64,000 bases of DNA, taken from NCBI RefSeq assembly GCF_028752835.1, contig NZ_CP087952.1, forward strand, positions 787,041 to 851,040, given 5' to 3'. A program made the position numbers and the translations under genes. How positions within the stretch are numbered: the first letter of the stretch is position 1; each line of letters opens with the position of its first letter. Shown piece after piece: positions 45,124 through 55,560 of this stretch. The DNA comes from Desulfosarcina sp. BuS5 (GTDB taxonomy: Bacteria > Desulfobacterota > Desulfobacteria > Desulfobacterales > BuS5). The notes under the pieces were generated by a model, which made no database searches, was not told where the DNA came from, and was given only the letters and a program-made list of their open reading frames with translations.

Positions 45124-45998
45124 TGTGTGTCCCCCCGTAAAAGGCTGCGAAAATTTTTGGCTAATGGATATCCCCAAACAGCCTTTATAGATCGGTTCGG
45201 TTTAAATGTTTGATCATTTTTACCCCTGCCGGTGGTGTCTCCAAGATACTTCCAGTTCGCAGCCTTGTAACAGGTACCGGCAAAACGGGTTTTGTCCACA
45301 AAAGTTTCAAGGTACCAGATGGGATGATTGTAGATTTTACGCCAATCCAGGGCCAAGATTTTTATCATGTGACCAAGAAGATGGGAGGCCAGATGTGGTA
45401 CGCGCACCCATGGTAGAATTAAAAATCGTGTATTATACGCCAAAAGGTGCAGATTTTTTTTACGCGTCTTCGCATCCCAGCCGATAAACCTGTCCCTGCA
45501 GCCTATATGCCTCGCTGCAGAAGACCAGGCAAAACATGCTATTGGCCGCCCATCAGTATAAACGATGTATTTCAGCTGTTCGCCCACTGGATGGCAGTAA
45601 CCCAGATAATGGTAATACTCGATCAGGCTGTTGAACATTTTTTCATGCGGGCTTCTGCGTACCTGGCAAAATTCAAGCGGCCGTATTTTGGCTAATTTTG
45701 TTTCCAGTAAAGTTTGATTGATCTGAATTTTTTTAGGTTTTCTACGTTCTACAAATGGATTATGGGGATTACATTTTTTGTCCGGCAGACGTATGAATCC
45801 TGCACGGTGCAGTTCTAACATCATACCCCGACAGACCATATCACGCAATGCCCCATTGGCCTGGACCCAATTCCAGGCTATGCACAGTTTTCTGGAAAGC
45901 GCCCGGCGGCTGGCATCCGGATTTTGAGCAATAAGCTCCTTGATAAAAATAATATCTTTGTCAGTAACGACTCTGCCTCTATACGTAAACATGGGCAT
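45120..45998 (-). CDS. DruA-like DUF4338 passenger protein (IS66 copy 3)
   Basis: 292 aa. The N-terminal ~55 residues form an HTH-like region (LIAQNPDASRRALSRKLCIA then WNWVQANGALRDMVCRGMM). The core matches DUF4338, the domain that defines DruA of Druantia anti-phage systems: MFNSLIEYYHYLGYCHPVGE, YTDGRPIACFAWSSAARHIG, CRDRFIGWDAKTRKKNLHLL and HLASHLLGHMIKILALDWRK. No other dru genes are near. It sits between tnpB and tnpC and is translationally coupled to tnpC (GTGA), so it belongs to the transposon operon. A role in transposition, target choice or defence is open. Three copies are present in the window. Confidence 0.82.
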   Translation of the reverse strand: MPMFTYRGRVVTDKDIIFIKELIAQNPDASRRALSRKLCIAWNWVQANGALRDMVCRGMMLELHRAGFIRLPDKKCNPHNPFVERRKPKKIQINQTLLETKLAKIRPLEFCQVRRSPHEKMFNSLIEYYHYLGYCHPVGEQLKYIVYTDGRPIACFAWSSAARHIGCRDRFIGWDAKTRKKNLHLLAYNTRFLILPWVRVPHLASHLLGHMIKILALDWRKIYNHPIWYLETFVDKTRFAGTCYKAANWKYLGDTTGRGKNDQTFKPNRSIKAVWGYPLAKNFRSLLRGDTQ

Positions 45999-46045
45999 CA
46001 AATATCACATTTTTTACTGGAACGTAAGTCATTAAATATTTTTTT

Positions 46046-46408
46046 TTATTTTTTTACAGGAATTGGCCGCCACAATGGTGCAACATGAGCCTTTACAGGA
46101 TTACCGTTCCAGATCAGAAGCTGCAGTTCATGAACGGCCAGAGGCCTGACCGCCTCACCGGATTTGTTTGGCCACCAGTTGAAACGTCCCTTAGACAGCC
46201 TTTTCTGACACATCCAGAATCCTTGGCCATCATACATAATGATCTTTATGGCAGTTGCCTTTTTATTACGAAAAATAAAAACATACCCTGAAAATGGATC
46301 GGAGCGCAGCACCTGCCGACAAACAGCATTTAGACCGTCGATACCTTTTCTGAAATCCACCGGGTCTATGGCCAGCAGGATACGCATTTGCGGAGTTATC
46401 TGAATCAT
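46046..46408 (-). CDS. tnpB: IS66 TnpB-type protein (copy 3)
   Basis: Same 120-aa protein as at 39428, intact. Confidence 0.93.
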   Translation of the reverse strand: MIQITPQMRILLAIDPVDFRKGIDGLNAVCRQVLRSDPFSGYVFIFRNKKATAIKIIMYDGQGFWMCQKRLSKGRFNWWPNKSGEAVRPLAVHELQLLIWNGNPVKAHVAPLWRPIPVKK

Positions 46409-46791
46409 GGCTGACTCCAAAACTGTTGGGTTATATTGATCAAGTCAGAACTGTCCGCAATTTGCATTGTCATCCTGGCACCGTTCTGATGTTGCATCTC
46501 GATAATGCCCTTGAAAGGCAAAGGGGCTTGGGCTACATCAAGTTCGATGAAAGATGCCGTCGGCACGGACGGATTTGGTGATATATTCTGGACGTAATGC
46601 TTTAGCTTGGTATGGTTGAGGCTCAAGGCTTTTGATATACGGTGCAGAGAATAGGCAGGGTATAACGAGGCAGCGGCTTCCCATAATGCTTCCGGAATGG
46701 CTTTACCTCTATCCCGGCTGTTACGCCATTGTTTAAATTTTTCCCGTACTTCATCCAGACTGTACTCGCCTGAAGGCTGCATAAGATTCAT
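46405..46791 (-). CDS. tnpA: IS66 TnpA-type protein (copy 3)
   Basis: Same 128-aa protein as at 39787, intact, with the AGGAGGATGACCG leader. Confidence 0.88.
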   Translation of the reverse strand: MNLMQPSGEYSLDEVREKFKQWRNSRDRGKAIPEALWEAAASLYPAYSLHRISKALSLNHTKLKHYVQNISPNPSVPTASFIELDVAQAPLPFKGIIEMQHQNGARMTMQIADSSDLINITQQFWSQP

Positions 46792-47818
46792 CGGTCATCC
46801 TCCTTATATAATATTACGTGATTTGAATGACCGATACTACCTTATTTGAATTTGTTTTTCATGCACGCTTGCCGAAAGGACACGGTAATCCTGTAAAGGC
46901 TCATGTTGCACCATTGTGGCGGCCAATTCCTGTAAAAAAATAGAAAAAAATATTTAATGACTTACGTTCCAGTAAAAAATGTGATATTTGATGCCCATGT
47001 TTACGTATAGAGGCAGAGTCGTTACTGACAAAGATATTATTTTTATCAAGGAGCTTATTGCTCAAAATCCGGATGCCAGCCGCCGGGCGCTTTCCAGAAA
47101 ACTGTGCATAGCCTGGAATTGGGTCCAGGCCAATGGGGCATTGCGTGATATGGTCTGTCGGGGTATGATGTTAGAACTGCACCGTGCAGGATTCATACGT
47201 CTGCCGGACAAAAAATGTAATCCCCATAATCCATTTGTAGAACGTAGAAAACCTAAAAAAATTCAGATCAATCAAACTTTACTGGAAACAAAATTAGCCA
47301 AAATACGGCCGCTTGAATTTTGCCAGGTACGCAGAAGCCCGCATGAAAAAATGTTCAACAGCCTGATCGAGTATTACCATTATCTGGGTTACTGCCATCC
47401 AGTGGGCGAACAGCTGAAATACATCGTTTATACTGATGGGCGGCCAATAGCATGTTTTGCCTGGTCTTCTGCAGCGAGGCATATAGGCTGCAGGGACAGG
47501 TTTATCGGCTGGGATGCGAAGACGCGTAAAAAAAATCTGCACCTTTTGGCGTATAATACACGATTTTTAATTCTACCATGGGTGCGCGTACCACATCTGG
47601 CCTCCCATCTTCTTGGTCACATGATAAAAATCTTGGCCCTGGATTGGCGTAAAATCTACAATCATCCCATCTGGTACCTTGAAACTTTTGTGGACAAAAC
47701 CCGTTTTGCCGGTACCTGTTACAAGGCTGCGAACTGGAAGTATCTTGGAGACACCACCGGCAGGGGTAAAAATGATCAGACATTTAAACCGAACCGATCT
47801 ATAAAGGCTGTTTGGGGA

Positions 47819-49127
47819 CAGTAGTGTCCGGTTAAGTTTTTGCATATAGCATTTGCTCTTTGATAATCAGATTATTAGACCATACGTTTTTTTCGTCAGT
47901 ACGTAATTCGTTCTGGATGGTATTTCTAAGCTGACGAATCCTCTTTATTGATACAGGTTCATTAAACTGTTCATGGCAGTATATGGCCATAAGCAGGTAG
48001 GTTATTAACCCCGCAAGGATTTGAACCATCAGGCCATATCTACTGTGAGCAATCAAGTGGTACACTTTTAAATGTTTCTTCCACCATTTGAAAAAAGTTT
48101 CGATATCCCATCTAAGCTTATAAACGGTTGCAACCTGCTCGGCTGTAAGGTCATAACGATCAGTTGCCACAAAATATTTGACACCGGCAATTTTATAACC
48201 AACCAGTCGAACCGGCTTTCTGGTCTGGTTTACCCCAGGAGTGCCAAGAAGAACCACAGCATCATAAAAAATATAGCTGTCGGGATCAACAGGCTGCTCT
48301 TTGATAATAGTTCTTGTTGTTTTCGCTTTGATGCGGCAAACAAAATGTTTTTTTTCATCCTGAAGAAGATCAAAATCCTTATGTGATTGATACCCCCGAT
48401 CCATGATTCCTGTTTGGCCTTTTGTAAGGATAGACCTGACAAAGGGGCGTTCAGCGCCATTTCCATTTGTCAGATGAATTTTTATAGGAATCTTGCGATT
48501 GACATCAAAGCCGAAATGGCCTTTTGCTTTTTTAGCGCCTTTTCTGTAATCAGCCCAGTACATGGACAGAACTGCATCAATTAAAGATCCATCAATGGAA
48601 ACGAGTTCACCGAGATCTGAATAATTTGATGGTAAAGCATTTTGTGCCTGGCTGCAAAGAGCTTGAAAAACATATTCAAGCTGTTCAAGCCCTCGAGAAT
48701 TGATAATTTCGGAAAAACTGCTACGACTGATCCCTCCATCTGGAGCGACACATTCTTTGGCAAAATCGTCTTCTTTAAGGTGTTGAATAAGATCACGAGC
48801 TGATTCATGTTCTTGTAGATGGAAAAATATCAGTGCGTGAAGCTGATCTTCAAAAGTCATTTTCAATGGCCTGTGACCTCGGGATTTAAGCTGTGGCGTG
48901 TCAGGAAAAATCTTTTGCAAAGGTTTGAGAAATCGAGCATGAGATTGGGGATTAAAATTCTTTTTTGGGATATTGAATATGTCCATTTTTGTCTTAACTC
49001 CTTGTTATAATTATAATTTTATAACAAAACGATAAAAAATTTTTATTTGGTTTGTCAAGTAAAAAATGAACATTTTTCTAATTTTTTTATCCCATATAAC
49101 ATGCAAAAACCTAACCGGACACTACTG
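47819..49127 (-). mobile_element. IS4-family element, 1309 bp, copy 1
   Basis: Ends CAGTAGTGTCCGGTTA and its complement; 9-bp duplication GTTTGGGGA at 47810-47818 and 49128-49136. One transposase gene. The second copy is at 62310. Confidence 0.93.
47832..48986 (-). CDS. IS4-family transposase
   Basis: 384 aa. An N-terminal DUF4372-like helical domain (NPQSHARFLKPLQKIFPDTP) is followed by DDE residues in VSIDGSLIDAVL, GIMDRGYQSHKDF and the YREK signature YKLRWDIETFFKWWKKHLKV. Intact. Confidence 0.94.
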   Translation of the reverse strand: MDIFNIPKKNFNPQSHARFLKPLQKIFPDTPQLKSRGHRPLKMTFEDQLHALIFFHLQEHESARDLIQHLKEDDFAKECVAPDGGISRSSFSEIINSRGLEQLEYVFQALCSQAQNALPSNYSDLGELVSIDGSLIDAVLSMYWADYRKGAKKAKGHFGFDVNRKIPIKIHLTNGNGAERPFVRSILTKGQTGIMDRGYQSHKDFDLLQDEKKHFVCRIKAKTTRTIIKEQPVDPDSYIFYDAVVLLGTPGVNQTRKPVRLVGYKIAGVKYFVATDRYDLTAEQVATVYKLRWDIETFFKWWKKHLKVYHLIAHSRYGLMVQILAGLITYLLMAIYCHEQFNEPVSIKRIRQLRNTIQNELRTDEKNVWSNNLIIKEQMLYAKT

Positions 49128-49183
49128 GTTTGGGGATATCCATTAGCCAAAAATTTTCGCAGCCTTTTACGGGGGGACACACA

Positions 49184-50743
49184 GTGAAGACCCCGGAACG
49201 TATAGACCTGGACGTCAAGCAGTTAGATGCTCTTTTAAAGCGTGTTAAAGAACTGTTGCCACCTGAGGACTATGAACTCATCAAGGCTATGGCTGACACT
49301 ATCTACCTTTTAAGTCAGTGTGTGGACAATAAAGCCGCCTCCATACGACGGCTGTTGCGCATGCTGTTTGGTGCAACTACCGAAAAAACTGGAAAAACAA
49401 AGGCTCACCCAAAAAAGAAGAATTCTGTTAAAGCTAAAAAAGGTCATGGCCGCAAACCTGCTAAAAATTATACCGGGGCAAAAAAAGTCAGAGTCTTCCA
49501 TGATACTCTTAAACCTGGAGACAACTGCCCTGAATGTTTAAAGGGCAAGGTATATGAATTAAAGGAGCCGCAGCGAATCATACGCATCACCGGAAACGCT
49601 CCATTAAGTGGAACTGTCTATGAAATGCAGCGTTTACGCTGTAATCTCTGTGGAGCAATTTTCACCGCATCGACACCTGAAAATGTGGGTGAAGACAAAT
49701 ATGATGCAAAAGCCAAGGCCATGATTGCTCTTTTGAAATATGGTACCGGTATGCCATTTAACAGACTTAAAGATCTTCAGCAAAGTCTTGGCATACCATT
49801 GCCTGCATCGACACAGTTCGAGATTGTCGATCAAATGGCAATGGAACTTACTCCGATTTATCAGGAATTTATCCGTCAGGGCGCTCAGGGCGATATCATT
49901 CATAATGATGACACCACTATGAAGGTTTTGTCCCTGATGAAGGAAAACAAAGAAAATAACCCGGAACGTAAAGGTATATTTACCACGGGTATACTGTCAA
50001 AAACCGATGATCATAAAATTGCACTGTTTTTTACCGGCCGTCAGCATGCCGGAGAAAACTTGATGGATTTACTTAAGCGTCGTATTGGTCTGAGCCCACC
50101 CATTCAGATGTGTGATGCTCTGTCCAGAAATGTTCCCAAAGAATTCGAAACTCTGCTGGCAAATTGTCTTACACATGGACGAAGACAGTTTGTTGACGTA
50201 CTGCAAAGCTTCCCGGAAGAGTGCAGTTATGTACTCGAAATCCTCGCAGAGGTATATAAAAATGATAAGATTACCAAAGAACAGAACATGGAAGCTGAAG
50301 AACGGCTGCGGTTTCATCAGGACAACAGCGGTCCGCTGATGAAAAAGCTCAACACCTGGTTTCACAAACAAATAGACCAACATTTGGTGGAGCCCAACAG
50401 CGGGCTGGGCCAGGCTATTGGCTACATGCTCAAACATTGGGAGGCGTTGACCCTTTTTCTCAGGGAACCAGGTGTACCTTTGGACAACAATATTTGCGAA
50501 CAGGCTTTGAAAAAGGTCGTTCTGCATCGCAAGAATGCTCTGTTTTATAAAACTGAGCATGGTGCCATGGTAGGTGATCTGTTCATGAGTCTGATTCATA
50601 CCTGTAATTTATCCGGTACCAATCCTTTTGATTACCTGACAGCACTGCTGGAACATGCCTCTGAGTTGTCAGAATCCCCAGACAAATGGATGCCGTGGAA
50701 TTATAAATCCGCACTGATTGAACCGGACAATCCTGAAGCATAA
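49184..50743 (+). CDS. tnpC: IS66 transposase TnpC (copy 2)
   Basis: Same 519-aa protein as at 43564, intact, GTG start overlapping the broken DUF4338 stop. Confidence 0.95.
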   Translation: MKTPERIDLDVKQLDALLKRVKELLPPEDYELIKAMADTIYLLSQCVDNKAASIRRLLRMLFGATTEKTGKTKAHPKKKNSVKAKKGHGRKPAKNYTGAKKVRVFHDTLKPGDNCPECLKGKVYELKEPQRIIRITGNAPLSGTVYEMQRLRCNLCGAIFTASTPENVGEDKYDAKAKAMIALLKYGTGMPFNRLKDLQQSLGIPLPASTQFEIVDQMAMELTPIYQEFIRQGAQGDIIHNDDTTMKVLSLMKENKENNPERKGIFTTGILSKTDDHKIALFFTGRQHAGENLMDLLKRRIGLSPPIQMCDALSRNVPKEFETLLANCLTHGRRQFVDVLQSFPEECSYVLEILAEVYKNDKITKEQNMEAEERLRFHQDNSGPLMKKLNTWFHKQIDQHLVEPNSGLGQAIGYMLKHWEALTLFLREPGVPLDNNICEQALKKVVLHRKNALFYKTEHGAMVGDLFMSLIHTCNLSGTNPFDYLTALLEHASELSESPDKWMPWNYKSALIEPDNPEA

Positions 50744-50891
50744 AATCACTTTTTAATATTTCCATCCTGATTAATCAGCCGGGTGCCTGCAAAAAAACAG
50801 GCACCTAACTGCTGACTGCTTACCTACGCTAAATTTTTTTTTGCGCTATGCACGCTTGCCGAAAGGACACAATTTTTCTCCAAGCTTCGAA

Positions 50892-51695
50892 CTAAGAATC
50901 AAATCTTCTCCATGTAACAGGATCTTCTTTCTCCCATACTTGACACTCTGAAATTTGACAGATATCAATCCATTCATCATTTGTCGCGAGAGAATCTTGG
51001 CGTACATTACTATCTAAAAGGTTTTTTAACTTGGTTAGCAAAAAAACAAGAAAATTGGGAGGTAAACCAACAGAAATAATAAAAATAGAAAAAGTCGGTT
51101 GTTGAGAATGAAAATTTACAGAGGTGCAACCATATTCCCAAATAGTTCCCATTTTATCAAAAGCATTGTCTCTTATCCATTCTGAAGTCAGTCTGCATAT
51201 CAGGGAACGATAGCTTTCATCTAATTTGTTTTGAAGATAATCGAGATTGATTTCAATAGCGCTAAAAACTTTTTTCTTAGGATAAATTACCTCACTCGAA
51301 AGGTTTCTATATACTTTGTCATCCTCTTTCTCAATATCATCACATTTTTCGTCCTCTTTCTCGTCCTCCTCATCTTTAATGGAAATGATAATGCGATTCT
51401 CATCAACAGTTATATCAAATTCAGATTCACCATCGAACCATTCAACGTCCTTTAATACAGTGAAAAATTTATTCAAGTTTTCATGGGAAATATATTTATA
51501 GCCTGTATTTTCCGTCTCATGTTCACCCGCAGTTAAAATATGTGCACCTTTTGGATAATAAAAGAGACCATCATCACTTAAACAGAGATTACACATAACT
51601 GCTCCGTCATCATCTTCAATTTTACAATAAAATTCCAGTTGCCCATCGGCATCCGGGTCATACCCATTTAGTCTAAACATTCTTAGTGAACTCAT
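50892..51695 (-). CDS. Hypothetical acidic protein, first gene of a two-gene cassette
   Basis: 267 aa. Begins SSLRMFRLNGYDPDADGQLE, with a central very acidic stretch (DEEDEKEDEKCDDIEKEDD) separating two globular halves. The C-terminal half contains a hydrophobic helix (FSIFIISVGLPPNFLVFLL). It stops ~22 bases before the ribosome site of the solenoid protein now at 42642; the two form an operon split by IS66 copy 2. Family not recognised. Confidence 0.65.
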   Translation of the reverse strand: MSSLRMFRLNGYDPDADGQLEFYCKIEDDDGAVMCNLCLSDDGLFYYPKGAHILTAGEHETENTGYKYISHENLNKFFTVLKDVEWFDGESEFDITVDENRIIISIKDEEDEKEDEKCDDIEKEDDKVYRNLSSEVIYPKKKVFSAIEINLDYLQNKLDESYRSLICRLTSEWIRDNAFDKMGTIWEYGCTSVNFHSQQPTFSIFIISVGLPPNFLVFLLTKLKNLLDSNVRQDSLATNDEWIDICQISECQVWEKEDPVTWRRFDS

Positions 51696-51957
51696 TTTTG
51701 TTATTCCCTTTTTATGCTATGACAACTTAATTTCTATAGCCTTTGATCGTCGTTTTGGCCACTTGCCAATGATTGCTCCATAATCATTGCTTTTTTAATT
51801 TTAGCTATTCAAAATTCCTTAATATTTTCGATTCTTTTGACTGCCAACGATGAACTCACCGGCCGCCAACATGCGTGGGAATACGTTCCGCAAACGACAA
51901 CATTTATGCGGAAGAGAGCGTTTAAAAAAAGCGCCGCGGTTGGCGGTCGGGTTCCAG

Positions 51958-54219
51958 GTAGGAGCATCGGTTACCCGACGCCCCCCCTACAGACCCGTAC
52001 GTGAAGATTTCCCTCATACGGTTCCTCGGTTCAAATCCTTTTTACCGGATTATCAACCAAACAGGCGACACCCCGTTTGGCGTATAACTTTGCAGCCCTT
52101 ACGGCATCAAATATTATGGACTATTCTGGGTAATGGCAGTGGGTATGTTGTGCGCAAGTCCTCGAACATTACTTCGCCCTTGTGACTTCTTCGGCTTAAC
52201 CATCGACGCCATGCTTTCTCAGTATATTCAAACACAACTTCCAGCACTTTGTAGTTACTTATTACTCCAAAGTACTGGTAAAAACCTCGCAGTTTACTGC
52301 AAAGAATCTCATACTGCTCGGCCATTGGCTTATGACGGTTATCCTTGCACCATATCCATATTCTCTTCATAAAACGGCTTGAACGCTTTCTTGCCGTCTT
52401 TTTCTTTATTACCATGTACCCTTTTAATGATTTTGACCAGTAAAATGTAAACCCTAAAAAATCAAACGTCCCGTTTCCCTTTCCGCTAATGCGTTTGGAA
52501 AATCGAATCAGTTTTGTCTTTTCCGGGTGAAGTGACAGCTCGAACTGTTCGAACCGCCTGGGTAATACATCCATGACACGCAATGCGTCTTTTTCATACT
52601 CGAACCCGAGGATGAAATCATCCGCCCAGCGTATGATGGAGCATCTCCCTTTCATCCGGGGGATCACTTCTTTCACGTACCAGTCATCTAAAACATAATG
52701 AAGAAAGATATTACTGAGCACAGGGGAAATTACTCCTCCCTGTGGAGTGCCCGTTTCAGAGTACGTCAGGTTGCCTTCCTCCATTACGCCTGCATTCAAC
52801 CACTTCCCTATCAGGCGAATCATTCCGCCGTCACTTACTCTCCGACGTATCATGTCTTTAAGTAACTCGTGATTAATATTGTCAAATAGTCCTGTAATAT
52901 CTGCGCTTACTATCCAGCTGATATTCTGCTTCAAGCATTGCTCACGTAAATCTTTGATTGCCATGTGTTGGCTCCGACCTTTTCTGAATGCATGGGAAAA
53001 ATTGTAAAAATTCCTGTCAAATATGACATTCAATATGGCTGCTGCTGCTTTCTGGACAATTTTATCCTCAAGTACAGGTATGCCAATTGGACGCTTTTTC
53101 CCTCCTTCCTTGTCTATCCAGATACGCTTTACAGGAGACGCAACGTACTGTCCTCTCCGCAGTCGTTCATACAGATTATAGAGGTTTTGATCAAGATTTT
53201 CGGCATACTCCTTTGCCGTAACCTTGTCCACTCCTGCAGATTTGCTTTTCCGAATTTTACGAAAGGATTGTTTCAGTAAATCAAAGTCTATCCGATGGAC
53301 TACTGATGTAAATACCAGTTCAGGATTACTTTGAGCAAGCAGCTCGATTTTGATAAGGGATGACCCACCTGTTAACACCGGTGGTTGTCCCCATTCTATC
53401 GGTCTGGAATTGCAAGCGACCGTTCTTGCAATTTCTCGGCTTTTTGTTGATATGGTTTGTGACATCTGTGTATCTCCCATAATTCCTGCCAAAAAAACGT
53501 TATACCCTGCTTCACCTTCCCTGCAGTGGGTCGCTTGGGCATCACTTCCCCACCTTTCCGATCAAGATAGTTCAATTCTTAATCATCGGTACTATGATCT
53601 GCTAAGACTTCCGAATGTTTATCTCAGGTTCGTTCGCTCTTCGCTATCCTCCCCTGATACCTTGTATCGCCCATCTTTTAATGTTTGTGTTTCTGCCAAT
53701 GGCAGACTCGTTGCAAGGCGGGACATTCCTATGCAACGCCGGGATTTCGCTTGCGCTGGATTTCCTGTTACCGTTCTTTTTACCCAAGGAAACATCCGGG
53801 TCTCCCAAGTTCCCGAGCTACCCCTTTGAGTACATGCCCTGGTCTAAGACCCCGGTGGTGTCCTGAATACTTGCCTTAGCATATTCAGGACTGCTGCCTT
53901 CCGCTGTCTCCAAAGCGTCGGCTTTTTCCTGCAAGCAGGATTATCACAATGACCACAACCATACATTTTTCGGGGCTCAATACAGAGCCTGCAATCTTGC
54001 TCCGTCCAGCTCCAGACTCCCGTTACCGGGTTTACCTGTGGACTTCGCTACTGACCTGCTGGTTAGTCTTTAGTCAGGTGGGACTATCTTAACATCAATG
54101 CCAGAGCAAGCCCTGCAGAGATGAAGGAAACAAACCGTTTCCCGAGCACCCACTTGGTAACAATATCGAGTTTCAAAGACCTTGTGTCTTATCCCAACGA
54201 TTCGGATTTATCTTGGCAC
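51958..54219 (-). mobile_element. Group II intron, copy C (complete), inserted in an attC
   Basis: 2262 bp, apparently identical to copy A in ends and ORF. Orientation is the same as the minus-strand cassettes it sits in. Confidence 0.92.
52107..53480 (-). CDS. Group II intron reverse transcriptase/maturase (copy C)
   Basis: Same 457-aa protein as at 4173, intact. Confidence 0.95.
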   Translation of the reverse strand: MGDTQMSQTISTKSREIARTVACNSRPIEWGQPPVLTGGSSLIKIELLAQSNPELVFTSVVHRIDFDLLKQSFRKIRKSKSAGVDKVTAKEYAENLDQNLYNLYERLRRGQYVASPVKRIWIDKEGGKKRPIGIPVLEDKIVQKAAAAILNVIFDRNFYNFSHAFRKGRSQHMAIKDLREQCLKQNISWIVSADITGLFDNINHELLKDMIRRRVSDGGMIRLIGKWLNAGVMEEGNLTYSETGTPQGGVISPVLSNIFLHYVLDDWYVKEVIPRMKGRCSIIRWADDFILGFEYEKDALRVMDVLPRRFEQFELSLHPEKTKLIRFSKRISGKGNGTFDFLGFTFYWSKSLKGYMVIKKKTARKRSSRFMKRIWIWCKDNRHKPMAEQYEILCSKLRGFYQYFGVISNYKVLEVVFEYTEKAWRRWLSRRSHKGEVMFEDLRTTYPLPLPRIVHNI

Positions 54220-54238
54220 GAGTAGTGTTTTGTTGTAA

Positions 54239-54720
54239 ACCCCTGCCTGGTTGCGACAACCTGCTTTTTGTAAAGCAGCCGGATTTGAGAAAGCATAATT
54301 AAACGCTTGCAAATAATGCAAAGTTGGCGAACACACCGCTGTTTGCTGGCGCTTGCAGCATAACCAGTTAAAACAATAAGCAACGCCTTGAGAAATAGTC
54401 ACAGAAAGCGGAACGAGATGCAACCGAATGCTGGAATAATGACAATAAAAACATCGGTTGCCAAAGAGAAAACCGCTGTTTGCGGCATTCTGCAACAATG
54501 TTTGTTGATGCGATGCTGACTTTACCAAAAAAGCCGCAAAAAGCAAGGCGAGATGTCGCCGAGTGCTGAAACAGTGAAAAATGTAAAATGCTTGCCGAAG
54601 CTGACGTTCAAAAAAGCAACAAGAAACGCCGGCAAAAGCGATAACCGGCAAATACCGGCAACGGCTGTTAGCAAAACAGACAGTGAAAAATAAAACTCAA
54701 AATTAAGCCTGCGATTAGGT
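54239..54720 (-). other. Cassette without a convincing gene
   Basis: Between the attC at 54721 and the intron-split attC. Two overlapping minus-strand ORFs (54749-54522 and 54651-54208) encode Cys- and Phe-rich hydrophobic sequences without known families. The DNA contains repeated GCAAACAGCGGTTTTC- and GTTGCATCTCGTTCC-like phrases. It could encode a small membrane protein, but reading-frame choice is not supported. Confidence 0.4.
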
Positions 54721-54791
54721 TTACAACGACAAGGGTCACTTGCCGACATGAGCGCAGCGAAATGTCGGTCAAGTGGACCCGATTGTTATAC
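54721..54791 (-). other. attC site (intact)
   Basis: Minus strand: R'' GTATAAC, GGTCCACTTGACCGACAT pairing with ATGTCGGCAAGTGACCC around a TTCGCTGCGCTC tip, R' GTTGTAA. Confidence 0.85.
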
Positions 54792-55560
54792 GCCTCCTTA
54801 CTTTCCATATGCTTGCATTTCTTGATTTGCCGGATAGTCTGGAATAATATGGATCCCATTAGTATATATTTTCAAATGTGCCACAATCATGTTTTTGGAA
54901 GCCAATGGAATGCACCATGCACTTTCCGGCGCTCTATATTCGGCACCATTCAAAATTTTAAGGCTACTGACGATGGTTGCTAGATTACGCTTTATATTTT
55001 CAATAATTTGTGGAGACACTCCTGTCTCTACAACATGAATGCCAAGCGGTAATATAGAACCGGAAGATGGGTTGAAATGTAAAACAGCTACCGCTGTTCC
55101 GTCATAAACAATAGCTGCTTTAACTTCAACTTCACCCCGAAGGCCGGTCATACTCCAAACCTTCCCAGCCGATAAATATGCCTTTGCTTTTTGGGCAGTA
55201 GCAACTGCAAGCGAAGCGTTATTTATTATATCCTGATAGACTCCAGTTGAAGGACTACCTGGTTGGGGAGGTGGTGGGGGAGGCGGTGTCAATCCGGGAG
55301 CAGGTGGTGGAGATTGCACCACTCCTTGCGGTGGTGGAGGTGGAACTTGTCCCGGAGGTGGAGGAGGAGGTACTAACGTGTGGCCATATCCAGAAACAGT
55401 TGGCCTGGGGTGTCTAAATCCCCATAATTAGCTTGCTCAGGATTTGGCCCCCCCTTCAGAATATAAGTTATGTATGTCAATTTGCTCCATTTATAAACAA
55501 AGCATTAACATGTTGATAATACCCATTATTTATATTTGAATGTGGTCAAACAAATGCTTA

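Larger units (their letters stand above)
43437..46883 (-). mobile_element. IS66-family element with DruA-like passenger, copy 3 (intact, inner)
   Basis: 3447 bp, the complete reference copy. Ends GTGTCCTTTCGGCAAGCGTG plus CAT; 8-bp duplication GGTAATCC at 43429-43436 and 46884-46891. Gene order tnpA-tnpB-DUF4338-tnpC on the minus strand, the last pair overlapping. Confidence 0.96.
43126..46943 (+). pseudogene. tnpB: IS66 TnpB (copy 2) split by IS66 copy 3
   Basis: 5' part at 43126-43436 ends at LLIWNGNP; 3' part from 46892 reads VKAHVAPLWRPIPVKK to a stop at 46941-46943. Removing copy 3 and one GGTAATCC restores the intact gene. Confidence 0.92.
46991..49187 (+). pseudogene. DruA-like DUF4338 gene (IS66 copy 2) split by an IS4
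   Basis: 5' part at 46991-47818 up to ...RSIKAVWG; 3' part from 49137 reads YPLAKNFRSLLRGDTQ. Removing the IS4 and one GTTTGGGGA restores the full gene. Confidence 0.9.
42651..50870 (+). mobile_element. IS66-family element with DruA-like passenger, copy 2 (outer)
   Basis: Same 23-bp ends as copy 1; 8-bp duplication AATTTTTC at 42643-42650 and 50871-50878. Contains IS66 copy 3 within tnpB and an IS4 within the DUF4338 gene; tnpA and tnpC are intact. Confidence 0.94.
51842..54238 (-). other. attC site split by group II intron copy C
   Basis: Minus strand: R'' TTACAAC (54232-54238), then AAAACACTACTC, the intron, GGAACCCGACCGCCAACC pairing with GTTGGCGGCCGGTGAG, and R' GTTGGCA (51842-51848). 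The intron enters 12 nt after AAC, exactly as in copy A. Confidence 0.82.
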
